NCBI GenBank assembly: GCA_002315505.1 | Contig: DCGX01000061.1 | Location: 1 to 29,281 of the forward strand | Reading direction: 5' to 3' | DNA: 29,281 nucleotides | From: Ruminococcaceae bacterium UBA1767 | GTDB taxonomy: Bacteria > Bacillota > Clostridia > Oscillospirales > Acutalibacteraceae | Shown here: piece by piece, positions 8,043-16,197 of the stretch | Numbering within the stretch: the first letter of the stretch is position 1 | Layout of the letters: each line of letters starts with the position of its first letter | Position numbers and translations under genes: made by a program | The notes under the pieces: generated by a model | Database searches by the model: none | Told to the model about the DNA's origin: nothing | What the model saw: only the letters and a program-made list of their open reading frames with translations

Positions 8043-9560
8043 TTACACTTCCATTAAGTATTTTTCAATAGGTGCTTTGTCGAGCTTTTCGAAGCCTTTA
8101 AGAAATTCATTGAAATCGGCAATAATTCTCTTAACTCCGCCAGCCTCAATGCTTTCTGCATTGAACGGCATAACAGGGTCATGAACACTGAGTCTTAAAA
8201 GCAGCCAGCCGTTGCCGTGGTTTTCGTCGGCAGAAATTCTCATACCCTCACGATTATCATCGGCTATTGTCCAACCTTCCTTGCCTGCGTAATATTTTTC
8301 GAGCTTTTCAATTACATTCTCACCATAGGCTTTGAAGTCATCGCAGAGAATGTTGAATCTCAGCTCCTTTTCTTCAACAGGCTGTTTGAGTGTTGAGAGG
8401 ATATTCTGAATTGCGTTGCCTGTCTTGTCACGGGCAAGCATAATTACAATTTTTGTCATAAGATATGCGCCGTCATCAAGGTAATAGTTCTCTTTGAATG
8501 CGGCATGGCCCGATGTTTCCATAGCGAGCGGACAGAATTTACCTTCATTGTTCAGTTCAATCTGCTTGTTGATAACATTTCTGTATCCGCGCTTAAATCT
8601 GTAATGCTCTGCACCGAGAGCCTCAATATATTCCTTAAGTCCGTCAGATGTCACAGAATCCGTAACGATAATTCCGTTGTCGTGACCTTCCATAGCAATG
8701 TATGAAGCAAGTGCAACAAGTCGATTTCTGTTTATCTCCTCGCCGTCACGGTCAACACAGCCTGCACGGTCAACGTCTGTGTCGAAAATGATACCTAAGT
8801 CAGCCTTGCTCTGTACAGTTGCGTTTGAAATTGATTGCATTGCAACGGCATTCTCGGGATTCGGAATGTGGTTCGGGAACATTCCGTCAGGCTCAAGGAA
8901 CTGACTTCCCGTAATGTCTGCACCGAGTGGGGCAAGAACGTCATTTGCATAAAATCCGCCGACACCGTTACCTGCGTCAACGATAATTTTAAATCCTTCA
9001 AGAGGCTTGTCAAAATTATCCGCATTAACTCCGTCTTTAATCATTTTCTGAAGACGAAGTGCATACTGTGACATATAGTCAACCGCTTCAACATAACTGT
9101 CGTCAGCATTAAGCACAAAATTCGCATTTTCAGCTTTCTTGAGAATATCTGCAATATCGCTTCCGTCAAGACCGCCCTCGGGAGTGAAGAATTTAAGTCC
9201 GTTTCTTTCCCACGGGTGATGGCTTGCAGTAATCTGAACAGCACCGTCACAGTTTAAATCAAGAGTTGACATAAACATAGCAGGTGTTGAAGCAAGGGCA
9301 CAATCCTTAACTCTAACCCGGAGTGCGGAAAGTGTATCCTTTACAGCCTTGCTGATTCTCGGGCCTGAAACTCTTGAATCATGTCCGACGGAAATTGTCA
9401 TTTTGTCGGCTGTTTTTCCTGTTTTTTCTGTGAGCCACTGAGTGAATGCACAGGTGATTGCACAAACAATTTCATTGCTCAGAAATGTTGCTTCGTTGGA
9501 AAATTCCTCTGCGCCGAAACCACGAATATCGGTTCCGCTCTTAAATGCCATTAAACTCAT
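8043..9560 (-). CDS. Phosphomannomutase/phosphoglucomutase (alpha-D-phosphohexomutase)
   Basis: Cytoplasmic enzyme that interconverts hexose 1- and 6-phosphates through a phosphoserine intermediate, feeding nucleotide-sugar and wall polysaccharide synthesis. At 505 aa it has the four expected domains. The catalytic phosphoserine is S113 in TASHHP, the magnesium loop is D260-T-D262-V-D264-R, and the sugar-recognition loop is ETSGH (residues ~346-350) with the following KENYYLDDGAY. The phosphate-binding C-terminal domain includes the DNREGMRIS region. Whether glucose or mannose is preferred cannot be read from the motifs. The gene overlaps the DUF2461 gene by 4 bp (ATGA) and precedes the small membrane protein gene by 3 bp. 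Confidence 0.93.
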   Translation of the reverse strand: MSLMAFKSGTDIRGFGAEEFSNEATFLSNEIVCAITCAFTQWLTEKTGKTADKMTISVGHDSRVSGPRISKAVKDTLSALRVRVKDCALASTPAMFMSTLDLNCDGAVQITASHHPWERNGLKFFTPEGGLDGSDIADILKKAENANFVLNADDSYVEAVDYMSQYALRLQKMIKDGVNADNFDKPLEGFKIIVDAGNGVGGFYANDVLAPLGADITGSQFLEPDGMFPNHIPNPENAVAMQSISNATVQSKADLGIIFDTDVDRAGCVDRDGEEINRNRLVALASYIAMEGHDNGIIVTDSVTSDGLKEYIEALGAEHYRFKRGYRNVINKQIELNNEGKFCPLAMETSGHAAFKENYYLDDGAYLMTKIVIMLARDKTGNAIQNILSTLKQPVEEKELRFNILCDDFKAYGENVIEKLEKYYAGKEGWTIADDNREGMRISADENHGNGWLLLRLSVHDPVMPFNAESIEAGGVKRIIADFNEFLKGFEKLDKAPIEKYLMEV

Positions 9561-10243
9561 AACATCGTCCTTTCATCAGCTACCGATTTGAGAAAAGTGT
9601 ACATTTTTTCAAATTTCTCAAAGTCACGGTCAAGCTCTTTTAATACTTTGTCACTTTGCAGTGTTTCAAAATCTGTTCTTGTTATAATAAAGCCGAAATT
9701 CTTAATATTGAAATACGGCTCAATTTCGGGTATAGGGTTGCCGGGCTTTTGCTTTTTATAATAATCGGAGTACATTCTTGCGCCCGTACTTTCTGCATCT
9801 TTTACCGCATCAAGAAATTCCTGTGGCCGCTCAAGTAAAGCCTTGCGGAAAAGCTCAAGATATTTTGCATCTGCAAAATACATTCCGATTCCGTAACCCC
9901 AGCTTTCCTGCTCAACCTCCATCCACATACACGGATAGCAGGTCCACTGGTGCTTGTTTCGCATAAACATAATCCACAAATGGTCACGGTACATTGATTT
10001 GTCCTTGGTGTAACGGTTGTCACGTCGGATTCTTGAAACCATTTTTACGGGGTCTGACATCATCTGGTCATCAAGAGCCAGCATTCTTCCACTCATTGCA
10101 CCTGCAATCTGTCGAAGCGGAATTGTGAATTTGTCCTTTAATTCCTGCTTATGCTCTTCGTAAAACGCTTTGCTGTTTTCGAATCTGTTCTGCGCCATCA
10201 GAAAAAGCACATCGGGGAAAATACCATCGTATTTGTAATCCAT
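9557..10243 (-). CDS. DUF2461 family protein
   Basis: The 228-aa soluble protein begins with a FPDVLFLMAQNRFENSKAFYEEHKQEL-type start and carries the central RIRRDNRYTKDKSMYRDHLWIMF region. These features are characteristic of DUF2461 (TIGR02453). The GIGMYFADAKYLELFRKAL segment and the C-terminal helices also match. The family is widespread and has no established biochemical function. The start codon overlaps the stop of the PLP-enzyme gene by one base (TAATG), and its own stop overlaps the phosphohexomutase start by 4 bp, so it is translationally coupled on both sides. Confidence 0.88.
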   Translation of the reverse strand: MDYKYDGIFPDVLFLMAQNRFENSKAFYEEHKQELKDKFTIPLRQIAGAMSGRMLALDDQMMSDPVKMVSRIRRDNRYTKDKSMYRDHLWIMFMRNKHQWTCYPCMWMEVEQESWGYGIGMYFADAKYLELFRKALLERPQEFLDAVKDAESTGARMYSDYYKKQKPGNPIPEIEPYFNIKNFGFIITRTDFETLQSDKVLKELDRDFEKFEKMYTFLKSVADERTML

Positions 10244-11505
10244 TAAATCAAGCCTCTTTTCGCCATTTCCTCAGCGGCAAGCAAAATACCTACCTTGGCA
10301 CTGTGGAAGTTAAGTCCGCCCTGCATCCATACGGCAAACGGCTCACGAAGCGGAGCATCGGCAGAAAGCTCAATTGAAGCACCGCCTGTAAATGCACCTG
10401 CTGACATGATAACCTTATTATCGTAGCCGGGCATATCCCACGGCTCGGGAGTAACGAATGAATCAATCGGAGCGCCCTTCTGCAAGCCCTGACAGAATGC
10501 AATAAGATTTGCTTCGTTTTCAAGCATAACGCTCTGCACAATATCAAAACGAGGGTCACTGCTCTTCGGAGTAGTGTCGAAGCCAAGCTCTTCGAAAAGT
10601 GCCGCAGTGAATCTTGCCGTCTTAATTGCTTCACCTACAACGTGAGGAGAAGCGAAAATTCCCATGAACAGCTCTCTGCTCATACCGAGGGTTGCACCGA
10701 CCTCGCGTCCGAGTCCCGGAGTAGTAAGTCTGTACGAAATCTTTTCAACGAGGTCTGCTCGACCTGCGACATAGCCACCTGTTCTTGCAATACCGCCGCC
10801 TGCATTCTTGATAAGCGAGCCGGCTATAACGTCTGCACCGACCTGTGTAGGCTCTATTGTCTGCGTGAATTCACCGTAGCAGTTGTCAACCATAATGTCA
10901 GCATCGCTGTTTGCCTTGACTATTTTTGCAATTTCGCCGATTTCCTCGCATGAAAGACTCGGGCGAAGAGAATAGCCTCTTGAACGCTGAATGTATACTA
11001 ATTTAATTTTTTCTTTTGAAACAGCTTCTCTGATTGCTTCAAGGTCGGGCTTGTTGTCCTTTAAGTCAACCTGCTTGTAGATTACACCGTAATCTACAAG
11101 AGAACCGTCACCCTTGCCGTTGATTCCGATAACGGAATGAATAGTGTCATAGGGTGTGCCCGTAACACAGAGCATAACATCACCCGGTCGAAGCATTCCG
11201 AAAAGACAGACGGCAAGTGTATGAGTTCCGCAGGTGAAATTGTGACGGACAAGAGCATCATCTGTGCACATAATGTCAGCCATAACTCTGTCAATAACCT
11301 CACGACCTCTGTCACCGTAGCCGTAACCTGTGCTTTCTGCAAACATACTTTCACTCACACCGTTTTTGATAAAAGCGGAAAGCACCTTCTGCTGATTATA
11401 TTCCGTGATTTCGTCAGTTTCTTTAAAGTACGGCTGAATTTTTGCCATAGCTTTTTCGGATGCTGACTGCACCTTGTCTGATATTTTAAAGAAGTCCTGT
11501 TTCAT
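10243..11505 (-). CDS. Methionine gamma-lyase-like PLP enzyme (aluminium-resistance protein family)
   Basis: The 420-aa fold-type I PLP-dependent protein belongs to the family PF06838 (Met_gamma_lyase, historically called aluminium resistance protein). The signature AESTGYGYGDRGREVID (residues ~56-72) is near the start. D207 (DNCYGEFT) should contact the pyridine nitrogen, and K233 in GSLIKNAGGGIA is the likely Schiff-base lysine. The glycine-rich GGGIARTGGYVAG stretch follows. The exact substrate is not known; related enzymes cleave sulfur amino acids. An ATG at 11505 with GGAG 8 nt upstream fixes the start, inside the end of the GNAT gene (20-bp overlap). Confidence 0.9.
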   Translation of the reverse strand: MKQDFFKISDKVQSASEKAMAKIQPYFKETDEITEYNQQKVLSAFIKNGVSESMFAESTGYGYGDRGREVIDRVMADIMCTDDALVRHNFTCGTHTLAVCLFGMLRPGDVMLCVTGTPYDTIHSVIGINGKGDGSLVDYGVIYKQVDLKDNKPDLEAIREAVSKEKIKLVYIQRSRGYSLRPSLSCEEIGEIAKIVKANSDADIMVDNCYGEFTQTIEPTQVGADVIAGSLIKNAGGGIARTGGYVAGRADLVEKISYRLTTPGLGREVGATLGMSRELFMGIFASPHVVGEAIKTARFTAALFEELGFDTTPKSSDPRFDIVQSVMLENEANLIAFCQGLQKGAPIDSFVTPEPWDMPGYDNKVIMSAGAFTGGASIELSADAPLREPFAVWMQGGLNFHSAKVGILLAAEEMAKRGLI

Positions 11506-12238
11506 TAATTATACTCCATTCGTTTTTAACAATAAATCCTATGGATTTGTAAAATTCCACGATACTGTCGTGCTTGCATAAAAGCTCAACACGATTGCCG
11601 TTTTGCAATTCATTCTTTGCAAGATAAGTTACTAACGCACCTGCAATTCCTTTGCCTCGGCATTCAGGCTGTGTAGCAACTCCGCCTAAAAGTGAAGCCT
11701 TGTCCGTTCTGAAAAGCACCATTGCACAACCTTCGCCGTCCTTTGACAGAATTGCTTCGGTGACGTTTCGGTTTCTGCGGAAGGTCACATCCGACAGCCA
11801 CGGCAGATAATCACCGACACCGACGAGCTTGGCCGTGCTGATAATATTATATATTTCTTTTAATTCAAAATTTTGTTTAAGTGGGATTTCTTTCGGCTTG
11901 TAATCGTTACCGACATATTCGACAACGTAACCGCAGAGCTGTTCAACCGCATTCATTTTTTCTGCGATTTTCTTTTCACATTGAATTGTGGAAAATCCGA
12001 CAACGTTGAGAAATTCTTTCAGCTCATCTGTATTTTCACCGAGTGAAGAAATTGTCACGTCACCATCAACTCTGCTGATTGCACTGATGATTTTTTCGTT
12101 TTCAATCTGTACCCAGAATTTTACGAAATCGTAGTCGGTCGAATAGCAATTATAATATGCTTTGATTCGTGTGCCGAAAACATCTCTGTCACAAAAGGAT
12201 GAAAAATCTTTATTATTTTTTTCGACTAACCTAATCAT
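11486..12238 (-). CDS. GNAT family N-acetyltransferase
   Basis: A 250-aa protein with a C-terminal GNAT domain. Motif A, the acetyl-CoA pyrophosphate loop, is VATQPECRGKGIAGAL, followed by ELLCKHDSIVEFYKSIGF typical of motif B. The N-terminal ~120 residues look like a degenerate second GNAT-like half. The substrate is unknown. A longer frame reaches 12256 using TTG, but the ATG at 12238 is preceded by GGAG at 7 nt and gives an 8-bp overlap with the M42 gene stop, so that start is used. It is in the same coupled operon as the peptidases, suggesting a role in small amine or amino-acid metabolism, which is inference. Confidence 0.88.
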   Translation of the reverse strand: MIRLVEKNNKDFSSFCDRDVFGTRIKAYYNCYSTDYDFVKFWVQIENEKIISAISRVDGDVTISSLGENTDELKEFLNVVGFSTIQCEKKIAEKMNAVEQLCGYVVEYVGNDYKPKEIPLKQNFELKEIYNIISTAKLVGVGDYLPWLSDVTFRRNRNVTEAILSKDGEGCAMVLFRTDKASLLGGVATQPECRGKGIAGALVTYLAKNELQNGNRVELLCKHDSIVEFYKSIGFIVKNEWSIINETGLL

Positions 12239-13247
12239 TTGCAAGCTCCGTTGCAAGTAAATTTACGAGCTTTGTCATCGAGAAAATATCGTCCTTGTGA
12301 AGCACGCAGGAGGGGGAGTGAAGATATCTGCACGGAAGAGAAACGGTAATTGTTTTTATTCCGCCTGCGGTTTTGTGAATTATTCCGGCATTGTTTCCGC
12401 CTGCAACAGCGGACTTGACCTGTGCTTTAAGATTGTTTTTCTTTGCAACCTCGAATGCTTTGCCGAATAAATCCTTCGGGTAGATTGTGCGTCTGTCCAT
12501 GAACGAGATAACCGCACCGTCCTTCAGCCTGCAAACCTTTTTGCTGTCGGGAACATCAGCTAAGTCAGCGGCTGTTGTTGTTTCAACAACGATTGCATAA
12601 TCCGGATTGATTTTATATGCCGCCGCTCCTGCAAGTCCGAGCCCGACCTCTTCACCTGTGGCAAAGTTAAAATATAAATCGTATGGCAAATCAGATTTAA
12701 TAATTTCAATGAGCATTGCACAGCCTGCACGGTCATCGAGTGCCTTGCCCTTGATGAATCCGTCACCGAATTCGATAAATTCACTGTTAAAGTGAGCTGA
12801 ATCACCGAGCGAAACAAGTTTTTCGGCATCCTCTTTATCTTTCGCACCGATATCAATATACATATCGGCAGGCATATCCAGCTTTTCATCAGCTGAAACC
12901 ATATGAATAGCCTTGACTCCGATAACACCGTGAAGATTGTTTTTGCCGACATTGACAGCCCGGCCGAGCATAACTCTCTTGTCGATACCGCCTATACATT
13001 CAAAGTTAAGTGTACCATCATCGTTGATGAAGGTAATCATCATGCCGACCTCATCCATATGAGCATCGAGCATAACCTTGTTTTTCGGAGCTTCCTTACC
13101 TTTTTTGAAAACAATTAAGTTGCCGAGAGCATCAATCTCGTAGCTTGTGGCATAGTCCTTGATTTCGTCAATAATAAAATTTCTTATGTCATCCTCACGG
13201 CCCGATACTCCGTTGATAAGTGACATTTTTTTAATAAGTTCAAGCAT
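12231..13247 (-). CDS. M42 family metallo-aminopeptidase (second copy)
   Basis: Cytoplasmic dinuclear-metal aminopeptidase of the glutamyl aminopeptidase/TET/FrvX family, which usually forms dodecamers that trim peptides. Of 338 aa, the metal ligands are visible: H63 with D65 (DAHMDEVG), D172 (ALDDRAG), the E199-E200 catalytic pair (GEEVG), E222 (VETTTA) and H310 (YLHSP). The start at 13247 is preceded by a strong GGAGGTGG site lying within the last codons of the upstream M42 gene, and gives an 8-bp overlap. A longer frame to 13289 has no comparable site. It is about as long as its neighbour but clearly diverged from it, keeping E222 where the other copy has Asp. Confidence 0.93.
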   Translation of the reverse strand: MLELIKKMSLINGVSGREDDIRNFIIDEIKDYATSYEIDALGNLIVFKKGKEAPKNKVMLDAHMDEVGMMITFINDDGTLNFECIGGIDKRVMLGRAVNVGKNNLHGVIGVKAIHMVSADEKLDMPADMYIDIGAKDKEDAEKLVSLGDSAHFNSEFIEFGDGFIKGKALDDRAGCAMLIEIIKSDLPYDLYFNFATGEEVGLGLAGAAAYKINPDYAIVVETTTAADLADVPDSKKVCRLKDGAVISFMDRRTIYPKDLFGKAFEVAKKNNLKAQVKSAVAGGNNAGIIHKTAGGIKTITVSLPCRYLHSPSCVLHKDDIFSMTKLVNLLATELAND

Positions 13248-14262
13248 CGGTACCACCTCCGAGAATGTATTGTGCAATAAGCTGAGCACAATTTTCTATG
13301 TCATCAACCGATATAATTTCAACACCTGTGTGCATATTGCGAAGCGGAATCGAAATAAGACCTGTTTTGATTCCTCCTCTTGAAATTGCAATGTGGTCGG
13401 CATTAGTGCCTGTTGCATCGCTCATAAGCTCAAGCTGATACGGAATAGCTTTTTCTTCGGCGACACTTTGCAATTTTTTGCTGATTTCATAATTCAATAC
13501 GGGTGCAATTCCAATCATAGGGCCTTTGTCGAGCTTTCCGCATTTCTTTGATGGCATACCCGGAGCATCGGCAAAGCTCACGTCAACAGCAATGCACTCA
13601 TCGGCATCAATATTAAAGCTGCCCGACACAGCACCACTGCCGCCTGTTTCCTCCTGCGCGGAGAACATTAATTTTACGGTTGGATGTGTTTTATTTGTTG
13701 CAATAATTTCAGCCGCTCTTATAATCACGGCACAGCCTGCACGGTCATCGAGAGCCGCACCTGCAATGCGATTGTTCAGCAGTTCCTCTGTCGGAGCTTT
13801 AACTGTAATTCTGTCACCCTGTGAGATTAATTTTTCGGCATTCTCCCTGCTCATTCCCGTATCAATAAGAATTTCGTCAAAGTCCTTTGCTTTTTTTGCA
13901 TCTGCACTTGTGCAAAGGTGAGGGGGAGTGGAGGTTATTACTCCGTAAACAGGCTCTTTGCCCCATATGATAACATCCTGAGCGGCAAGCACACGTGCGT
14001 CCATTCCACCGCATTTTGCAACACGGAGAAATCCTTCGTCTTCAATATGTGTAACGACCATACCGATTCTGTCCATATGAGCATCAAGCAAAAATGTTTT
14101 TCCGCAACCATTCAAGGCTGCAATAACATTTCCCGAATTGTCAATGGAGGTTTCTGCAAAATCGGAAACGTAGTTCTTGATTTTTTCTGCAATTTCATCT
14201 TCTCTGCCGGGAGTGCCGTTGGCATCCGAAAGTGAAATTATCATATTCTTCAATTCTGACAT
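13240..14262 (-). CDS. M42 family metallo-aminopeptidase (first copy)
   Basis: First gene of the seven-gene operon, 340 aa. Metal ligands and catalytic residues follow the M42 pattern: H62 with D64 (DAHMDRIG), D173 (ALDDRAG), E204-E205 (SAQEETG), D227 (AVDVSF) and H311 (MHTGVE). Asp rather than Glu at the fourth metal site is common in TET-type peptidases and may shift metal or substrate preference relative to the second copy. Tandem M42 genes often encode subunits of different specificity that can assemble together; co-assembly here is inference. The promoter is at 14291-14319. Confidence 0.93.
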   Translation of the reverse strand: MSELKNMIISLSDANGTPGREDEIAEKIKNYVSDFAETSIDNSGNVIAALNGCGKTFLLDAHMDRIGMVVTHIEDEGFLRVAKCGGMDARVLAAQDVIIWGKEPVYGVITSTPPHLCTSADAKKAKDFDEILIDTGMSRENAEKLISQGDRITVKAPTEELLNNRIAGAALDDRAGCAVIIRAAEIIATNKTHPTVKLMFSAQEETGGSGAVSGSFNIDADECIAVDVSFADAPGMPSKKCGKLDKGPMIGIAPVLNYEISKKLQSVAEEKAIPYQLELMSDATGTNADHIAISRGGIKTGLISIPLRNMHTGVEIISVDDIENCAQLIAQYILGGGTDA

Positions 14263-14290
14263 AGTATCACCCGAAATTAGTATTGCTTAT

Positions 14291-14319
14291 ATTATACAAT
14301 TAAAAAACAAATTCTGCAA
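14291..14319 (-). promoter_or_regulatory. Sigma-A promoter for the M42 peptidase operon
   Basis: On the minus strand TTGCAG (14314-14319) and TATAAT (14291-14296) are separated by 17 bp, ending about 29 bp before the ATG. The -35 element is only 4 bp from the -35 of the divergent LCP promoter. Confidence 0.75.
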
Positions 14320-14323
14320 TATG

Positions 14324-14352
14324 TTGATTTTCTTTTTATTATGGTTTATAAT
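14324..14352 (+). promoter_or_regulatory. Sigma-A promoter for the LCP gene
   Basis: TTGATT (14324-14329) and TATAAT (14347-14352) are separated by 17 bp, with the ATG at 14381 after a GAGAGGTG ribosome binding site. The arrangement is back-to-back with the promoter of the minus-strand operon. Confidence 0.78.
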
Positions 14353-14380
14353 AGACAAAAATCATTTGAGAGGTGTAAAT

Positions 14381-15466
14381 ATGGCTGAAAATAAATATCA
14401 GTCTGTTGAATCTGAAGATATAAGAGGCAGACGACCCGAAAAAAGAAAGAAAAAGAAGAATAAGGTTATTGTAATATTGGCACTTCTTCTTGCTCTGTTC
14501 ATCGGTATTTCGGGTGCAGAATTTTTATTTATCAACTCATACCTGAATAAAATCAATTATGGTGACACGGTCGGCGAGGTTAATCCCGAGCTTGACAAAG
14601 AGGAAGAGGTTGTTGAATTCGAGGGAAAAGCTGAGGCAGATGAAGCTATCGAGGCAAACCTTAACGACAATACATTGTGGTACAACAGTCAGGTATACAA
14701 TATTCTTCTTGTAGGTGTCGACCTCGGTGAAGAAGAAAAGGTTATGTTTGAGGGCGCATATCTTCCACGTTCCGACTCGATGATGATTCTTTCCATAAAT
14801 TCCTCAAAGAATATTATCAACCTTGTTTCACTTTCCCGTGCATCTTATGTTTCAATTCCGGGACACGGCAACAAACGTCTGAACACAGCTCACGCATACG
14901 GCGGAGCTAAGATGCTTGTGCAGACGGTTGAAGAAAATTATAAAATCAAGATTGACAGATATATTACCGTTGATATGGCAAACTTCCCGTTGCTTATTAA
15001 CGCACTCGGCGGAGTAAGTGTTGACCTGACTTCGGCTGAAGCAGGAATAGTTATCGGAAGTGCTACTTCGGGTACATACAATCTCAATGGCGACCAGGCA
15101 CTTGCATATTCAAGAATTCGTAGCATTGATAATGACCGTACACGTACATCAAGACAGAGAAAGGTTATTGAAGCAATTGCAACTAAATTCCGTCAATCCT
15201 CAATTAAGACACTTATTTCACTTGTTGACGATGTTTTGCCGATGGTAACAACAAACTTTACAAAGACGGAAATTATTTCACAGGCAGCGAAGGCTCCTAC
15301 GTATCTTAAAATGCAGATTAATGAGGATATCATTCCGCACACTCCGTATCCTCTTTCACTGCGTGACGGCAAGGAAGTTCTTATCCTTAATTGGGATGTC
15401 GAAAAGAAATATGCACATAATCTGCTTTATAGTGGATTACAGCCCGAAACCTACAAAGAAAAATAA
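14381..15466 (+). CDS. LytR-CpsA-Psr (LCP) family wall glycopolymer transferase
   Basis: LCP proteins attach teichoic acids or capsular polymers from a lipid carrier to peptidoglycan outside the membrane. The 361-aa protein has a short Lys/Arg-rich cytoplasmic N-terminus (residues ~16-28), one membrane segment (~29-52), a linker, and an extracytoplasmic LCP domain (~100-290). Conserved pieces are RSDSMMILS, VSLSRASYV, INALGGVSVDL, LNGDQALAYSR and DNDRTRTSRQR, which supply the pyrophosphate-binding arginines and aspartates. A longer open frame extends back to 14177, but the ATG at 14381 follows a GAGAGGTG site and a consensus promoter. There is no TagU-type operon around it. Confidence 0.93.
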   Translation: MAENKYQSVESEDIRGRRPEKRKKKKNKVIVILALLLALFIGISGAEFLFINSYLNKINYGDTVGEVNPELDKEEEVVEFEGKAEADEAIEANLNDNTLWYNSQVYNILLVGVDLGEEEKVMFEGAYLPRSDSMMILSINSSKNIINLVSLSRASYVSIPGHGNKRLNTAHAYGGAKMLVQTVEENYKIKIDRYITVDMANFPLLINALGGVSVDLTSAEAGIVIGSATSGTYNLNGDQALAYSRIRSIDNDRTRTSRQRKVIEAIATKFRQSSIKTLISLVDDVLPMVTTNFTKTEIISQAAKAPTYLKMQINEDIIPHTPYPLSLRDGKEVLILNWDVEKKYAHNLLYSGLQPETYKEK

Positions 15467-15471
15467 AATTT

Positions 15472-15508
15472 AAAGCGAAAAGATTTTTACGTCTTTTCGC
15501 TTTTAGTT
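15472..15508. terminator. Bidirectional terminator between the LCP and YgjV genes
   Basis: A perfect 12-bp stem (15472-15483 paired with 15492-15503, 8-nt loop) with A-rich and T-rich ends on both sides. It is followed by TAGTTTT on the plus strand and AAATTTTA on the minus strand. It serves both convergent genes. Confidence 0.85.
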
Positions 15509-16057
15509 TTATGTATTACGTTTTTTTCTGAATCTGATAAGTCCGATTATAATAGAAACCTCACTTGAAAGCTCTGTGATGACAGCAACAACCGAGCCAC
15601 AGCTTGCATTGTAAACGAGCCACATCATTGATGTCGGCAGGGTAAGTGCTCTTAATTGCTGAGTCTTCGGATTCCAGGTAACGAAGGACGAAATTATCAT
15701 CGCACAAATCGGCAGAAGAGAAAATAAAGAGCTGTAGGTGTAAATTCCGCAACAACCGAAAACAACGGCAAAGAAAATCGGGCAGGCAATGTGGTCAACG
15801 ATTTTTGAGCGTGTTCTGAATGAGTATGTAAATGACCTTGCCATTCCGACGAAATTGCATATTGCACCTTCGGGTGCACCGATAAGCATATACTGAATGC
15901 CGAAAAGCATACCCGAAATTGATTGCATAAGTAAAATTGTGCGATGCTTTTTCATCTGATACGAAAACAGAAGAAACAGTGAAGCAATGATACTGATTAT
16001 TTGTGAGATAAGATAGATTATTCCTTTTTCGGCAATAATCGAATTGATTTTTTCCAT
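15509..16057 (-). CDS. YgjV-family membrane protein
   Basis: The 182-aa integral membrane protein has about five to six hydrophobic segments. Its character (QISIIASLFLLFSYQMKKHRTILLMQSISGMLFGIQYMLIGAPEGA near the start, NFVGMARSFTYSFR in the middle) matches the YgjV/bacterial inner membrane protein family, PF10688. No function is established for the family; distant similarity to small solute carriers of the SWEET/PQ-loop type has been suggested, and I treat that as unproven. AGGAG precedes the ATG by 5 nt. It is monocistronic, with its own promoter divergent from the SLC1-like transporter gene. Confidence 0.8.
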   Translation of the reverse strand: MEKINSIIAEKGIIYLISQIISIIASLFLLFSYQMKKHRTILLMQSISGMLFGIQYMLIGAPEGAICNFVGMARSFTYSFRTRSKIVDHIACPIFFAVVFGCCGIYTYSSLFSLLPICAMIISSFVTWNPKTQQLRALTLPTSMMWLVYNASCGSVVAVITELSSEVSIIIGLIRFRKKRNT

Positions 16058-16088
16058 AGCGGCTCCTAAAAGTATAAATTACCGAATA

Positions 16089-16117
16089 ATTATAATAAAT
16101 CAGTACATCAAAGTCAA
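16089..16117 (-). promoter_or_regulatory. Sigma-A promoter for the YgjV-family gene
   Basis: On the minus strand TTGACT (16112-16117) and TATAAT (16089-16094) are separated by 17 bp. It is divergent from the promoter at 16130-16158, and the two -35 regions form a TCAACA/TGTTGA inverted repeat. Confidence 0.78.
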
Positions 16118-16129
16118 CACAAAATATTG

Positions 16130-16158
16130 TTGAAGTTTTAATATTATAATGATATAAT
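16130..16158 (+). promoter_or_regulatory. Sigma-A promoter for the SLC1-like transporter gene
   Basis: TTGAAG (16130-16135) and TATAAT (16153-16158) are separated by 17 bp, with a CGGAG ribosome binding site just before the ATG at 16198. Confidence 0.75.
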
Positions 16159-16197
16159 TTATAAAATAAAAAATAAATATATTTTCGGAGATAAAAA

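Noticed and set aside
10243..11505. A true aluminium resistance determinant
   Set aside because: The name is historical. The sequence shows a PLP fold-type I enzyme, so the function is better described by that.
13248..13289. Longer start for the second M42 peptidase
   Set aside because: The ATG at 13247 has a strong GGAGGTGG site and an 8-bp overlap. The extra residues do not belong to the family's N-terminus.
14177..14380. Longer N-terminus for the LCP protein
   Set aside because: The extension reads across both divergent promoters and the start of the M42 gene. The ATG at 14381 has the ribosome binding site and gives a normal LCP N-terminus.
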